Shown here: piece after piece, positions 16,416 through 25,204 of the stretch
Layout of the letters: every line of letters begins with the position of its first letter
Position numbering within the stretch: position 1 is the first letter of the stretch
Assembly: GCA_021083345.1 (NCBI GenBank)
Contig: JAJGRE010000005.1
Location: forward strand, 186,001 to 250,000
Direction of reading: 5' to 3'
DNA: 64,000 bases
From: Calditrichales bacterium MX18-03
GTDB taxonomy: Bacteria > Bacillota > Clostridia > Lutisporales > Lutisporaceae
The notes under the pieces: model-generated
Told to the model about the DNA's origin: nothing
The model's input: the letters and a program-made list of their open reading frames with translations, nothing else
The model's database searches: none
Translations under genes and position numbers: made by a program

Positions 16416-16892
16416 TTATAATGGCCGGGCCTTTCTGAGATTGAAAACGTAAATCGGGCCCATAAAGAAGAGAAGAACGCTCAATACCGTCATGACTGTG
16501 GCCTGATCGCCTTTGTAGCGCTTATAGAACCGGTACATCACCATAATGCTGAATACTGCGTATGCCAGGTTCAGCAGCATTTGCAGCAGGGTCCCCAGCA
16601 GCGGGACCGCTTCCAGGATACCCCCGGCTATGCCTACGGCTATCGGTGCCAGAGGGAGGACCAGTTCCAGCATGGGGACTGTATAGTTGCTGATTTTGAT
16701 CTCCTTGAGGATCTTGCCTACAATGTAGAGCTGAAGGAGCGGCACAAATGCAAACCAATCATTGCCCGTTCGTTCCGTTTTTGCCAAGCCGTAAAGACCG
16801 ATGGAAAAAAGTAAATAAAGACCAACGCCAAGGATAAAAAACAAGAATGCAGCAAAGCCGCCCACCGCAAGAAGCATGTTCAGATCGTCCAT
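16416..16892 (-). CDS. Multi-pass membrane protein, unknown function
   Basis: Predicted integral membrane protein (158 aa) with about four hydrophobic helices (residues ~6-32, ~70-90, ~92-115 and ~135-150). A conserved-looking cytoplasmic stretch KTERTGNDWFAFVPLLQLYIVGKIL follows helix 1; this GxDWFAFVPllq type of segment recurs in uncharacterised clostridial membrane proteins. ATG 16892 is chosen because AAAGGA lies 8 bases upstream; ATG 16901 abuts that site. No partner gene in an operon. Confidence 0.6.
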   Translation of the reverse strand: MDDLNMLLAVGGFAAFLFFILGVGLYLLFSIGLYGLAKTERTGNDWFAFVPLLQLYIVGKILKEIKISNYTVPMLELVLPLAPIAVGIAGGILEAVPLLGTLLQMLLNLAYAVFSIMVMYRFYKRYKGDQATVMTVLSVLLFFMGPIYVFNLRKARPL

Positions 16893-17126
16893 GATTACCA
16901 TTCCTTTCTAACCCATATCTTTCCAGCATTTAAGCTTCGCTATAATATATTCATCCAGGACCGATAAAATAACTCTTCAGACCGACAGGACTGAACTTCA
17001 TATACAACTGCGGTTGCGGCGTGGGCTTCTTGGGGAGCTCATCTTTCTTTAGTAACCGGAGATGGCCTATAGGCAATGAATCTGCTATAATACAGGTGAA
17101 CATCATATGCTGAAGGGGTGAGGAAT

Positions 17127-17897
17127 TTGATCAGACCTGTACAGCAACAGGAGCTTCCGGAGGTAAAAAAGCTGGTAATGCTTGACTGTGCACGCAATTA
17201 TTTTGTATGTCTTGGTTTGACAGCTGATGAGACACCTTTCGAAGAGATTCTTGGAGAATGGGATGAAAGCGGTACACTAAAGGCAGTGCTCTTTCAAAGG
17301 AAAACCGGAAACTTGCAGTTCTATGCACCAGGAGGATTTGATGTGGAGGGCTTTGCAGAAAAGATAAGTGAAATGGATTTCAAAGCAGTGATTGGTCCAA
17401 GCTCTTATTGCGATCGGTTTTTGGACAGGAAGCTGTTTACCAGGACTACCAATGGAGCCATCATTGCAAAGCGGGCTTTGGATGGCAGCTTGCCCAAGCT
17501 TTTTTTTCCGGAGGTGGAGCCTTTGGGGGTTAATGATCTGGATCAGGTTGTCAGGTTGTATGGGAAGGTATTCAGCGGGTTCAGCCCGGCAGCAGTCATG
17601 GAACAGAAGCTGAAAAACGGCAGGGGACGAGGTGTATGCATCCGGTATAACGGCGTGATCGTGAGTGTGGTGCAAAGTGAGTTTGAGATGCAGGACACGG
17701 CGCTGATTGTAGGCGTAGCCACCGACCCCGATTTTCAGGGGAAGGGACTGGCGTCCAAATGCCTTCAGGTGTTGTGCCATGAATTACTGTTCGAAGGGAA
17801 GTCGTTATATCTGCAGTATGATAACATGGCCGCAGGTAGAATATATGAAAAGCTGAGTTTCAGACCCATCGACCAGGTCAAGTATTATATACGTTAG
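17127..17897 (+). CDS. GNAT family N-acetyltransferase, two-domain
   Basis: Predicted acetyltransferase (256 aa). The C-terminal GNAT domain carries the acetyl-CoA loop VATDPDFQGKGLASKCL and ends IYEKLSFRPIDQVKYYIR. The N-terminal half looks like a degenerate GNAT-like domain that could shape the substrate site. TTG 17127 has AGGGGTGAGG immediately upstream; GTG 17118 in the same frame lies inside that site. A TATAAT box is at about 17088. Substrate unknown; stands alone. Confidence 0.75.
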   Translation: MIRPVQQQELPEVKKLVMLDCARNYFVCLGLTADETPFEEILGEWDESGTLKAVLFQRKTGNLQFYAPGGFDVEGFAEKISEMDFKAVIGPSSYCDRFLDRKLFTRTTNGAIIAKRALDGSLPKLFFPEVEPLGVNDLDQVVRLYGKVFSGFSPAAVMEQKLKNGRGRGVCIRYNGVIVSVVQSEFEMQDTALIVGVATDPDFQGKGLASKCLQVLCHELLFEGKSLYLQYDNMAAGRIYEKLSFRPIDQVKYYIR

Positions 17898-17986
17898 GCA
17901 TGAAAAAGACCTTTTCCTGATTTCCGAAAAGGTAATTGACAGGTTTTCAATATTAATGAGCAAAAATATGTAGGGGGGTGTATAAA

Positions 17987-18376
17987 ATGAAACTGTTTCT
18001 GAAAATTGTGTTGTCGATACTGATTCTTTTTGTACTGGTTGCAGGGGTTGGAGTCTTTGTTATGAGCAGGGGCCTGGATGCGGGACGCCAGATGGAAATA
18101 AATGAGGTGAACCTATCGGCCCTGGCAGACGGCACCTATGGCGGGAAGCATGAGGCGGGAAGGTGGACCAACGAGGTGCAGGTTACCGTTAAAGACCATA
18201 AGATTGTAAGTGTAGATATTGTGAAGGATGTTAAATATCCCAACCCTGAATGGACTGAGGCAATCATCAGTAGGATAATCGAAAAGCAGACCAACAAGGT
18301 GGATGGTGTTGCCGGGGCCACCGTTACCTGCAAGGCCTATCTGAAAGCCATTGAGAATGCATTGCAAAGGGAGTAA
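17987..18376 (+). CDS. FMN-binding domain protein with flavinylation motif
   Basis: Membrane-anchored or exported small flavoprotein (129 aa). One N-terminal hydrophobic helix (residues ~5-25) is followed by an FMN_bind domain. The motif DGVAGATVT (near residues 103-111) fits the Dxx(S/G)GA(S/T)xT signal at which ApbE links FMN covalently to a Thr. Such domains move electrons outside the membrane in RnfG/NqrC and extracellular reductases. Here it stands alone, with no ApbE or Rnf gene nearby. TAGGGGGG precedes ATG 17987. Confidence 0.85.
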   Translation: MKLFLKIVLSILILFVLVAGVGVFVMSRGLDAGRQMEINEVNLSALADGTYGGKHEAGRWTNEVQVTVKDHKIVSVDIVKDVKYPNPEWTEAIISRIIEKQTNKVDGVAGATVTCKAYLKAIENALQRE

Positions 18377-18517
18377 ACCGAATAGGCTGCTTGTTGTCCG
18401 CAAGAAAAAAATCCAATTTTCATATGGATATACAAAAATCACAAATATATCGCGGAATAAAATCAGAGCTTATACTGACAATAATATCATAATCTGTGAT
18501 TAAGGAGTGATTTTTAT

Positions 18518-18757
18518 ATGATTAAGGCGGAAGTCGCAATATATCCCCTTAAGACTGACAATGCAACAAAAGTAATAAATGATTCCATCAATACATTGAA
18601 GGGTGGCCGGATTGATTATACGGTCAATTCCATGAATACAGTGCTTAATGGATCGAAAGAAGACGTGTTCAACAGCATCAAAACCATGTTCTCCGAGGCC
18701 GAAAAAAGCGGCGGAGAAGTAAATATGGTTGTTACGATCGGAAATGCCAACGCATAG
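18518..18757 (+). CDS. YkoF-like single-domain thiamine/HMP-binding-type protein
   Basis: Small soluble ferredoxin-fold protein (79 aa). The sequence VAIYPLKTDNATKVIN, then MNTVLNGSKEDVFNSIKTMF and VVTIGNANA, resembles one half of YkoF-type thiamine/hydroxymethylpyrimidine-binding proteins. B. subtilis YkoF has two such domains. AAGGAGTGA lies before ATG 18518 and a perfect-stem terminator follows, so it is monocistronic. Ligand binding is inferred from family only. No TPP riboswitch was seen upstream. Confidence 0.7.
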   Translation: MIKAEVAIYPLKTDNATKVINDSINTLKGGRIDYTVNSMNTVLNGSKEDVFNSIKTMFSEAEKSGGEVNMVVTIGNANA

Positions 18758-18796
18758 CTGCGTAACAGCTTGAAAATCAAAAAAACTGAGAGTAAG

Positions 18797-18838
18797 GAAG
18801 CATGAATGAAGCGATGGGCTTTAAGCATGCTTCTTTTT
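18797..18838 (+). terminator. Terminator after YkoF-like gene
   Basis: Perfect stem GAAGCATG (18797-18804) / CATGCTTC (18826-18833), then TTTTTG. Confidence 0.8.
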
Positions 18839-18978
18839 GTTGCCATGTGACCTTTTGTAAAAATGACAAGTGTCAGCATCCAGGTTGTGTGTTTCTACAA
18901 GGGTTAATTATGTAAAACAGCAGGAAAAAAGCGGCCTGGCGTAGAAATATGCTATCATTGAGGAGGAGAGTGATAGAC

Positions 18979-19875
18979 ATGAACAACAAAGAATTTAGAG
19001 CCAGTATGCTTCTGCTGCTGACCGCGGCCATATGGGGATTTGCATTTGTAGCCCAAAGAATCGGCGCACAATATGTGGGCGCCTTTACATTTAACGGTGT
19101 CCGGTTTGCAATAGGCAGTGTTTCCTTAGTGCCGCTGCTTTTATTTATGCGGCGAAAACCTGATGAGAGCACTGAAATAAGCAGCAGTTTCAAGGACGCA
19201 GTACCAGCCGGTATCCTGGCAGGCTGCGTGCTTTTTCTGGCAGCTTCCCTGCAGCAGCTCGGACTGGCCTATACAACAGCCGGCAAAGCTGCCTTCATAA
19301 CGGGGCTGTACATTGTCCTGGTGCCGCTATTTGGCATATTCCTGAAGCAGCATATCCGATACATCACATGGGCCGGCGTGGTGCTGGCCATTATCGGACT
19401 CTATCTGCTCAGCGTTACCGAAAGCTTCACCATAGCCAAGGGGGACCTCATCGAAATCATCGGTGCAATCTTCTGGGCAACCCACATCCTGCTGATTGAC
19501 CACTACACAAAGAAAGTGGACGCACTGCAATTGTCCTTTGTCCAGTTTGCAGCCTGTTCAGTGCTCAGCCTTATGGCAGCGATTGTATTCGAAAAGATTT
19601 CGATGTACGCATTGTACCAGGCATTGGTGCCCATACTATACGGCGGCCTGCTGTCCGTGGGGGTGGCCTATACGCTTCAGGTTGTAGCGCAGAAACATGC
19701 GAAGCCTTCCCATGCAGCCATCATACTTAGCCTGGAAGCCGTTTTCGCTGCTATCGGCGGAACCCTCATTTTGGGAGAAAACCTGGGCATGAGAGGCTAC
19801 TTCGGCTGCGCCCTCATGCTGCTGGGAATGCTTTTTACCCAGATTCAAGGTCCCCAAGAATTGAAAGAAAGTTAA
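18979..19875 (+). CDS. DMT/EamA family exporter
   Basis: Ten-helix inner-membrane transporter (298 aa) made of two EamA repeats. Typical features: MLLLTAAIWGFAFVAQRIG in helix 1, PLFGIFLKQHIRYITWAGVVLAIIGLYLL and the second-repeat YTLQVVAQKHAKPSHAAIILSLEAVFAA. Members export metabolites, amino acids or drugs; substrate unknown. ATG 18979 is preceded by GAGGAGGAG; the in-frame ATG at 18949 lies before that site. Confidence 0.87.
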   Translation: MNNKEFRASMLLLLTAAIWGFAFVAQRIGAQYVGAFTFNGVRFAIGSVSLVPLLLFMRRKPDESTEISSSFKDAVPAGILAGCVLFLAASLQQLGLAYTTAGKAAFITGLYIVLVPLFGIFLKQHIRYITWAGVVLAIIGLYLLSVTESFTIAKGDLIEIIGAIFWATHILLIDHYTKKVDALQLSFVQFAACSVLSLMAAIVFEKISMYALYQALVPILYGGLLSVGVAYTLQVVAQKHAKPSHAAIILSLEAVFAAIGGTLILGENLGMRGYFGCALMLLGMLFTQIQGPQELKES

Positions 19876-19915
19876 AAAAGTGCAGGGTGTATTCAAAAGC
19901 ACCCTGCACTTTTTT
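19874..19915. terminator. Bidirectional terminator
   Basis: Stem AAAAAGTGCAGGGTG / CACCCTGCACTTTTT, with A- and T-runs on both sides, between the EamA exporter and the convergent peroxiredoxin gene. Confidence 0.9.
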
Positions 19916-20375
19916 ACATACCGGATAAGACCTGCAGCACCTCGTTAATATCAGGCAGCTCTTGAATGGGATATACTTTTACCCATCTAACGATGCCTTG
20001 CTCATCAATGATAATATTTGCACGCTCGGATATGCCTTTGGCTTCGATAAAGATGCCGTAATCCTGTGCGACCTTGCCATGGGGCCAGAAGTCTGCCGGA
20101 AGGCTGACATGATTGATGAGGAGTGCAGCAGCCCACACCTTCTTGCAGGGTGGCGCGTCCACGCTGAAGCCTAAGGGTACGGTGTTGAGGTTTTGAAAGG
20201 CCTGCCAGTTGACTTCCAGTGACCGCATCTGGTCGGTGCAGACTGCTGTCCATGCAAGGGGATGCCAGGACAGCAATACTTTTTTTCCTCTCAGCTCGGA
20301 CAGCCGGATAACCTGACCGTTCTGGTCCTTAAGAGAAAAGTCGGGTGCCTGTTCGCCAGCTTGAATAAGCTTCAT
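19914..20375 (-). CDS. Peroxiredoxin (AhpC/TSA family)
   Basis: Cytosolic thiol peroxidase (153 aa) that would reduce hydrogen peroxide or organic hydroperoxides. Thioredoxin fold opening GEQAPDFSLKDQNGQ. The peroxidatic Cys46 lies in PLAWTAVC, matching PxxxTxxC with the Pro, Thr and Cys retained. A second Cys at 77 (DAPPCKKVWA) could be the resolving residue. The Trp-rich variants resemble AhpE/Bcp-type proteins. Single-gene unit ending in a shared terminator. Confidence 0.88.
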   Translation of the reverse strand: MKLIQAGEQAPDFSLKDQNGQVIRLSELRGKKVLLSWHPLAWTAVCTDQMRSLEVNWQAFQNLNTVPLGFSVDAPPCKKVWAAALLINHVSLPADFWPHGKVAQDYGIFIEAKGISERANIIIDEQGIVRWVKVYPIQELPDINEVLQVLSGM

Positions 20376-20488
20376 GAATAAAACCCCCTTTCTTTTGCGA
20401 TTATATTTATCATATCATAGTTGTGCTAAAATTATAACAGCCGGTGGATGGTAAGGGTATGAGCGGCAGCCTGAAGATGTTTGGATAA

Positions 20489-20517
20489 TTGACATGAGGC
20501 AAAAAAATGACTATAAT
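20489..20517 (+). promoter_or_regulatory. Consensus sigma-A promoter of gpmI
   Basis: TTGACA (20489-20494), 17-bp spacer, TATAAT (20512-20517): both hexamers and spacing are perfect. Start expected near 20524, giving a 70-nt leader. Confidence 0.9.
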
Positions 20518-20593
20518 AACCATAAGTAAATTTGACCCGGTGAGCTAAAAAATGTCCCGGAAGGGAAGGATAAGATAGAACGGAGTGGTTGGA

Positions 20594-22168
20594 ATGGAAA
20601 AAAGACCTGTTGTACTGGTGGTAATGGACGGAATCGGTATCAATGAGGACGATTACGGCAACGCAGTCAAGGCTGCAAATACCCCGACACTGGATATGCT
20701 GATGAGCAATTATCCCAATATCGCCATAAAGGCCCATGGAACCGCCGTAGGTTTGCCCTCGGACGACGATATGGGCAATTCCGAGGTAGGACATAATGCA
20801 TTAGGCTGCGGACAGATCTACAGCCAGGGTGCCAAGCTGGTCAACGAATCCATTGCCAATGGGAAGCTGTACAGCTCGGATACGTGGCACAAATTAACCG
20901 GCAATTGCGTGGAGCACGGCTCTACTCTGCATTTTATCGGTCTTTTGTCCGATGGCAACGTTCACTCCCATATCGAACATCTCAAGTCAATGATTACAAG
21001 GGCCAAAGAAGATCATGTAAAGCAAGTCAGAGTGCATGTTTTGCTGGACGGGCGGGATGTTCTGGCAACCTCCGCACTGGAGTATGTGGATGATCTGGAG
21101 AAACTGCTCCGTACGCTCTCAGATGAGGCTTTTGATGGCAGGATCGCAAGCGGCGGCGGCAGAATGAAGGTCACCATGGACCGTTATGAAGCCAACTGGG
21201 ATATGGTGCGTCTGGGCTGGGAGACTCACGTGCTGGGCAAAGGCAGGCAGTTTGACAATGCCTCCGATGCCATATCCGTCTATAGGGATGAGCTGCCGGG
21301 CGTCATCGATCAGGACCTGCCGGCCTTTGTCATCGCCGAAAACGGCAACCCGGTAGGTACGATCAATGATAACGACAGCGTGGTATTGTTTAACTTCAGA
21401 GGTGACCGTGCTATTGAGCTCAGTATGGCTTTTGACTATGACCACTTTGACAAATTTGACAGGGGACCCCGCCCCAACGTTGTATACTGCGGGATGCTGC
21501 AATATGACGGAGACCTGAACCTGCCCAAGAACTATCTGGTGACCCCGCCGGATATTCAGAATACGCTGTCAGAGCTGCTGGTGAAAAACAATATCAGACA
21601 GTATGCCGTTTCTGAGACACAGAAGTATGGGCATGTGACTTACTTCTGGAACGGCAACAAGAGTGAAAAATTTGATGAAGCGCTGGAAAGCTTTGAAGAG
21701 ATTCCGTCAGACAGAGTATCCTTTGACGAACGGCCGTGGATGAAGGCTGCGGAAGTGACCGATAAGCTGATTGCTGCGCTGGAATCGGGAAATTACGACT
21801 TCCTGAGGGCAAACTATCCCAATGGCGATATGGTAGGCCACACAGGAAGCTTTAATGCTACGCGGATTGCCGTGGAAGCGGTTGACCTGTGTCTCACCAG
21901 GGTGCTGAGGGCCGTAGACGGGACAAATGCTATCCTGCTGATTACAGCAGACCATGGAAATGCTGACGAAATGTTTGAAAAGTCCAAAGGCGGCGTTGCT
22001 AAAGCAAAGACCAGCCATACGCTGAATCCCGTTCCCTTTATCATCTATGATAAAAAGCAAGCCCATGTTATCAAGACAGGCAGCTACGGCCTTGCCAATG
22101 TAGCGGCGACTGTCACGTCTCTGCTGGGGATTGACAAGCCAGACGCCTGGGAAGAGAGCATGGTCTGA
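20594..22168 (+). CDS. gpmI: 2,3-bisphosphoglycerate-independent phosphoglycerate mutase
   Basis: Glycolytic and gluconeogenic enzyme interconverting 3- and 2-phosphoglycerate (524 aa, cytosolic, two manganese ions). Alkaline-phosphatase-like fold: VLVVMDGIGIN with metal-binding Asp, then GNSEVGHNALG with the phosphorylated Ser at about residue 61, HSHIEHL, VHVLLDGRDV, and the C-terminal LLITADHGNADEM and KTSHTLNPVPFI metal-ligand segments. ATG 20594 has GGAGTGG upstream. It lies away from the gap-pgk-tpi-eno genes, and is followed after one base by a reductase gene, so they may be cotranscribed. Confidence 0.96.
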   Translation: MEKRPVVLVVMDGIGINEDDYGNAVKAANTPTLDMLMSNYPNIAIKAHGTAVGLPSDDDMGNSEVGHNALGCGQIYSQGAKLVNESIANGKLYSSDTWHKLTGNCVEHGSTLHFIGLLSDGNVHSHIEHLKSMITRAKEDHVKQVRVHVLLDGRDVLATSALEYVDDLEKLLRTLSDEAFDGRIASGGGRMKVTMDRYEANWDMVRLGWETHVLGKGRQFDNASDAISVYRDELPGVIDQDLPAFVIAENGNPVGTINDNDSVVLFNFRGDRAIELSMAFDYDHFDKFDRGPRPNVVYCGMLQYDGDLNLPKNYLVTPPDIQNTLSELLVKNNIRQYAVSETQKYGHVTYFWNGNKSEKFDEALESFEEIPSDRVSFDERPWMKAAEVTDKLIAALESGNYDFLRANYPNGDMVGHTGSFNATRIAVEAVDLCLTRVLRAVDGTNAILLITADHGNADEMFEKSKGGVAKAKTSHTLNPVPFIIYDKKQAHVIKTGSYGLANVAATVTSLLGIDKPDAWEESMV

Positions 22169-22169
22169 T

Positions 22170-23390
22170 ATGTTATACCGAGAATTGGGCAAAACAGGAG
22201 AAAAGACTTCCGTCTTGGGATACGGCTGCATGCGATTTCCGAGAAAAGACGGCAGGATAGACGAAGAGCGGACTGAAAAGCAGATCATATCTGCTATAGA
22301 GCAGGGCGTAAACTATTTTGACACGGCTTATATTTATCCCAATAGTGAAGCGGTCTTGGGAAAAATACTGGCTAAAGGCTACCGGGACAAGGTGATGATC
22401 GCGACAAAACTGCCCCTGCCGCTGGTCCATTCCAGAAAGGATATGGATACTATCCTGGAAAACCAGCTGAAACGGCTGCAAACGGATCATATCGACTATT
22501 ATCTGATGCACTCCGTGATGACCCTGGAAGGCTGGCAAAGGCTGAAGCAGCTGGGCGTTGAGGAATTCCTGGAGAAAGCAAAACAAGAAGGCAGGATCAA
22601 GCGGATCGGGTTTTCCTATCATGGAGAAAAGGATCAGTTCAAGCGTATTGTAGACGATTATCCCTGGGATTTTTGCCAGATTCAGTACAACTACATGGAT
22701 GAGAACTACCAGGCCGGGAAGGAAGGGCTGGCGTACGCTGCCTCCAAGGATCTCGGTATCGTGATCATGGAGCCGCTGCGGGGCGGGTTCCTTGTAGGGA
22801 AGATGCCCCGGGAGATACAGAATCTTTGGGATAGCGCCAAGGTAAAGAGAACACCCGCTGAGTGGGCATTACGCTGGATTTGGAACCATCCTGAAGTATC
22901 GGTAGTCCTTTCCGGCATGAACGAGGAGGCACATATTGCCGAGAACGTCAGAATTGCAAACAGTGCACATCCTCATTCCCTTTCTGCTGATGATCTGAAG
23001 CTGGTCAGCCATGTGAAAGCAACCTTTCAGCGAATGATGAAAGTCGGTTGTACGGGCTGCGGCTACTGCATGCCATGCCCGGCAGGAGTGAACATTCCCA
23101 GGTGTTTCGAAAGCTATAACGATAAACACCTCTTTGGCGATCCTTATGTTTTTGCAAAGTATATAGGTTTTACCAGCGGCTATGACGGCAGGAAGCCCTC
23201 CCATGCCTCTTTATGCCGTGATTGCGGCAAGTGCGAAAAGCATTGCCCTCAGAGCCTGCCGATACGCCAGCATCTGAGAGCTGTTTCCAGAGACCTGGAG
23301 GGCTTTTATTTCAAGCCGCTGGTGAGAATGATCCGGGGGTACTACAAGGTCCGCGGCATCATAAAAAACAAAGTAAAATTAAGGAAATAA
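22170..23390 (+). CDS. Aldo/keto reductase with C-terminal 4Fe-4S ferredoxin domain
   Basis: Predicted oxidoreductase (406 aa). The N-terminal AKR (beta/alpha)8 domain begins MLYRELGKTGEKTSVLGYGCMRFP and carries NYFDTAYIYPNSE with the catalytic Asp and Tyr and the AKR Lys in ATKLPLP. The C-terminal region has two cysteine clusters, CTGCGYCMPCPAGVNIP and CRDCGKCEKHCPQSLPI, for two 4Fe-4S clusters. Such fusions are common in Clostridia and may couple ferredoxin electrons to carbonyl reduction. It begins one base after gpmI's stop, without its own ribosome site, which suggests translational coupling. Confidence 0.9.
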   Translation: MLYRELGKTGEKTSVLGYGCMRFPRKDGRIDEERTEKQIISAIEQGVNYFDTAYIYPNSEAVLGKILAKGYRDKVMIATKLPLPLVHSRKDMDTILENQLKRLQTDHIDYYLMHSVMTLEGWQRLKQLGVEEFLEKAKQEGRIKRIGFSYHGEKDQFKRIVDDYPWDFCQIQYNYMDENYQAGKEGLAYAASKDLGIVIMEPLRGGFLVGKMPREIQNLWDSAKVKRTPAEWALRWIWNHPEVSVVLSGMNEEAHIAENVRIANSAHPHSLSADDLKLVSHVKATFQRMMKVGCTGCGYCMPCPAGVNIPRCFESYNDKHLFGDPYVFAKYIGFTSGYDGRKPSHASLCRDCGKCEKHCPQSLPIRQHLRAVSRDLEGFYFKPLVRMIRGYYKVRGIIKNKVKLRK

Positions 23391-23518
23391 GACAGAAATT
23401 CCTACGAATATTAGCCCTTAGAATGCAAAGCCTATAATCAGGTACAAAATTGTCCGTGTGCGTCCGAATCGTTTTCGAATGGTTTTGATGCACATTTGTT
23501 TTATAGGAGGTAATTGTT

Positions 23519-24394
23519 GTGGCACTAGTTGAGATACAGGGGCTTACAAAATATTACGGCAAACAGCGAGGCATCAGGGACGTCTCTTTCGATATAAAGG
23601 AAGGGGAAATATTCGGCTTTATAGGGCCCAATGGCGCAGGCAAAAGCACCACCATCCGGATCCTTTTGAATTTCATATATCCCTCCAGCGGCAAAGCAGC
23701 CGTTTTTGGCAAGGATGCAGCCAGGGACTCGCTGGATATCCGTAAAAATATCGGATACCTCCCCTCCGAGGTTTATTATTATGATGACATGAAGGTGTCG
23801 GAGCTTCTCAGATTTTCCTATGCGTTTTATAAAAAAGGCAGTCCGAAGAGAATGAAGGAACTGGCCGACCGGCTGGACCTGAACCTCAATAAAAGGATCG
23901 AGGACCTTTCCTTTGGGAACAAGAAAAAAGTGGGTATCATACAGGCGCTGCTCCACCAGCCAAAGCTTCTGATACTGGATGAACCCACCGGCGGGCTGGA
24001 TCCTCTCATAAGGAGCGCATTTTTTGAGCTTCTGAAGGAAGAGAATGAAAGGGGAGCCACCATATTCTTTTCATCCCATATCCTTTCCGAGGTTCAGAGC
24101 ATGTGCAGCAGAGTGGCTATCATCAAGGAAGGAGAATTGATCAAGGTCGAAACCATTGAAAACCTGATCCGGAACCAGTTCAAAAAGGTGACCATTACTT
24201 TTAGCGGCCAAAAGGGCAAGACCTTCAAAATCGAGGGAGGAAGGAAGCCGGAGTGGTCAGGCGATACTTTGCAGCTTCTCTATGGGGGAGAAATCAAAAA
24301 TATGCTGCAGATGCTGAACGAAACAGAAGTCAAGGACCTGCTCATTGAAGAACCGTCCTTGGATGAGGTCTTCATGCATTACTATGAGCATTAA
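23519..24394 (+). CDS. ABC transporter ATP-binding protein
   Basis: Cytosolic ATPase (291 aa) of an ABC-2 type exporter. Walker A GPNGAGKST, signature LSFGNKKKVG and Walker B LLILDEPTGGLDP are all present, with the switch His in FFSSHILSEVQ. The C-terminal 80 residues form the accessory domain of drug/Nod-type ABC-2 ATPases. GTG 23519 follows AGGAGG by 8 bases. The permease begins 12 bases after its stop. Antibiotic, bacteriocin or lipid export is possible. Confidence 0.93.
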   Translation: MALVEIQGLTKYYGKQRGIRDVSFDIKEGEIFGFIGPNGAGKSTTIRILLNFIYPSSGKAAVFGKDAARDSLDIRKNIGYLPSEVYYYDDMKVSELLRFSYAFYKKGSPKRMKELADRLDLNLNKRIEDLSFGNKKKVGIIQALLHQPKLLILDEPTGGLDPLIRSAFFELLKEENERGATIFFSSHILSEVQSMCSRVAIIKEGELIKVETIENLIRNQFKKVTITFSGQKGKTFKIEGGRKPEWSGDTLQLLYGGEIKNMLQMLNETEVKDLLIEEPSLDEVFMHYYEH

Positions 24395-24406
24395 GGAGGA
24401 AAAGAC

Positions 24407-25204
24407 ATGTTGATATATCGGCGTGAAATGAACCGGAACCGGAAGGCATTGATCATATGGACGCTGGTCATCAGCGGCATTGCCATACTGAACCTGCTGA
24501 TGTTTCCGGATGTAGCAAAACAGCAGGCAGCCATAGACCAGCTTATCAAGCAGATGCCCCCCGGTCTGATAAAGGCCTTTGGCATGGATCAGCTGAGCAT
24601 GGCAGATCCCTTGGGCTATTACGCCACAAAAGGCTACCTGATGATCATCCTCTTCGGCAGTATCTACGCAGTGATGCTGGCCGGAAACATGCTTTCAAAG
24701 GAGCATAATGAAAAGACCATTGAGTTTTTACTTTCCAAGCCCATTGGAAGAAGCGGCATCGTAACGGAAAAGCTGCTGGCTGTTTTTACCAACCTGCTTA
24801 TTTTTAACCTGGTCATCACGGCAGCAAACTATCTGGGCTTCTGGCTGGCTGAAGCAGAGTTCGACCTCCGCGTTTTCCTGTTGCTTTCCGCTGCACCGCT
24901 CCTGCTTCATTTGGTCTTTGCCAGCATTTCCTTCCTGCTGTCCAGCCGGATGAACAAGAGCAGGAACATTGTCTCCATTTCGCTGGGGCTGGTTTTTGTC
25001 ATGTATTTCATGGATATCCTGTCCGGCGTATCAGACAAGCTGGAAAATTTGAAGTACATTACCCCATATGAATATGTGGATGCAGTAGAGATCGTCGTCA
25101 GTAGAAGCATGAATCCGATTTATATCGGAATCATATCAGCTGTTATCCTCCTGTGCACCATCGCATCCTACCTGATTTATCAGCGGAGGGATATCGCAGT
25201 CTGA
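24407..25204 (+). CDS. ABC-2 type permease
   Basis: Membrane subunit (265 aa, about six helices) of the ABC exporter encoded just upstream. N-terminal cytoplasmic YRREMNRNRKALIIW, first helix from about 19, then the large extracellular loop and a SKEHNEKTIEFLLSKPIGRSGIVTEKL coupling segment, which is diagnostic for ABC2_membrane_2 permeases. GGAGG precedes ATG 24407. Its 3' end overlaps the convergent lipoprotein gene by 25 bp. Confidence 0.9.
   Translation: MLIYRREMNRNRKALIIWTLVISGIAILNLLMFPDVAKQQAAIDQLIKQMPPGLIKAFGMDQLSMADPLGYYATKGYLMIILFGSIYAVMLAGNMLSKEHNEKTIEFLLSKPIGRSGIVTEKLLAVFTNLLIFNLVITAANYLGFWLAEAEFDLRVFLLLSAAPLLLHLVFASISFLLSSRMNKSRNIVSISLGLVFVMYFMDILSGVSDKLENLKYITPYEYVDAVEIVVSRSMNPIYIGIISAVILLCTIASYLIYQRRDIAV

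Noticed and set aside
17909-17933. Hairpin ACCTTTTC/GAAAAGGT as terminator of the GNAT gene
   Set aside because: It is short and lacks a following T-run, so support is too weak.
18377-18517. TPP riboswitch before the YkoF-like gene
   Set aside because: The conserved CUGAGA and ACCUGAUCUGG elements are not present in the leader.
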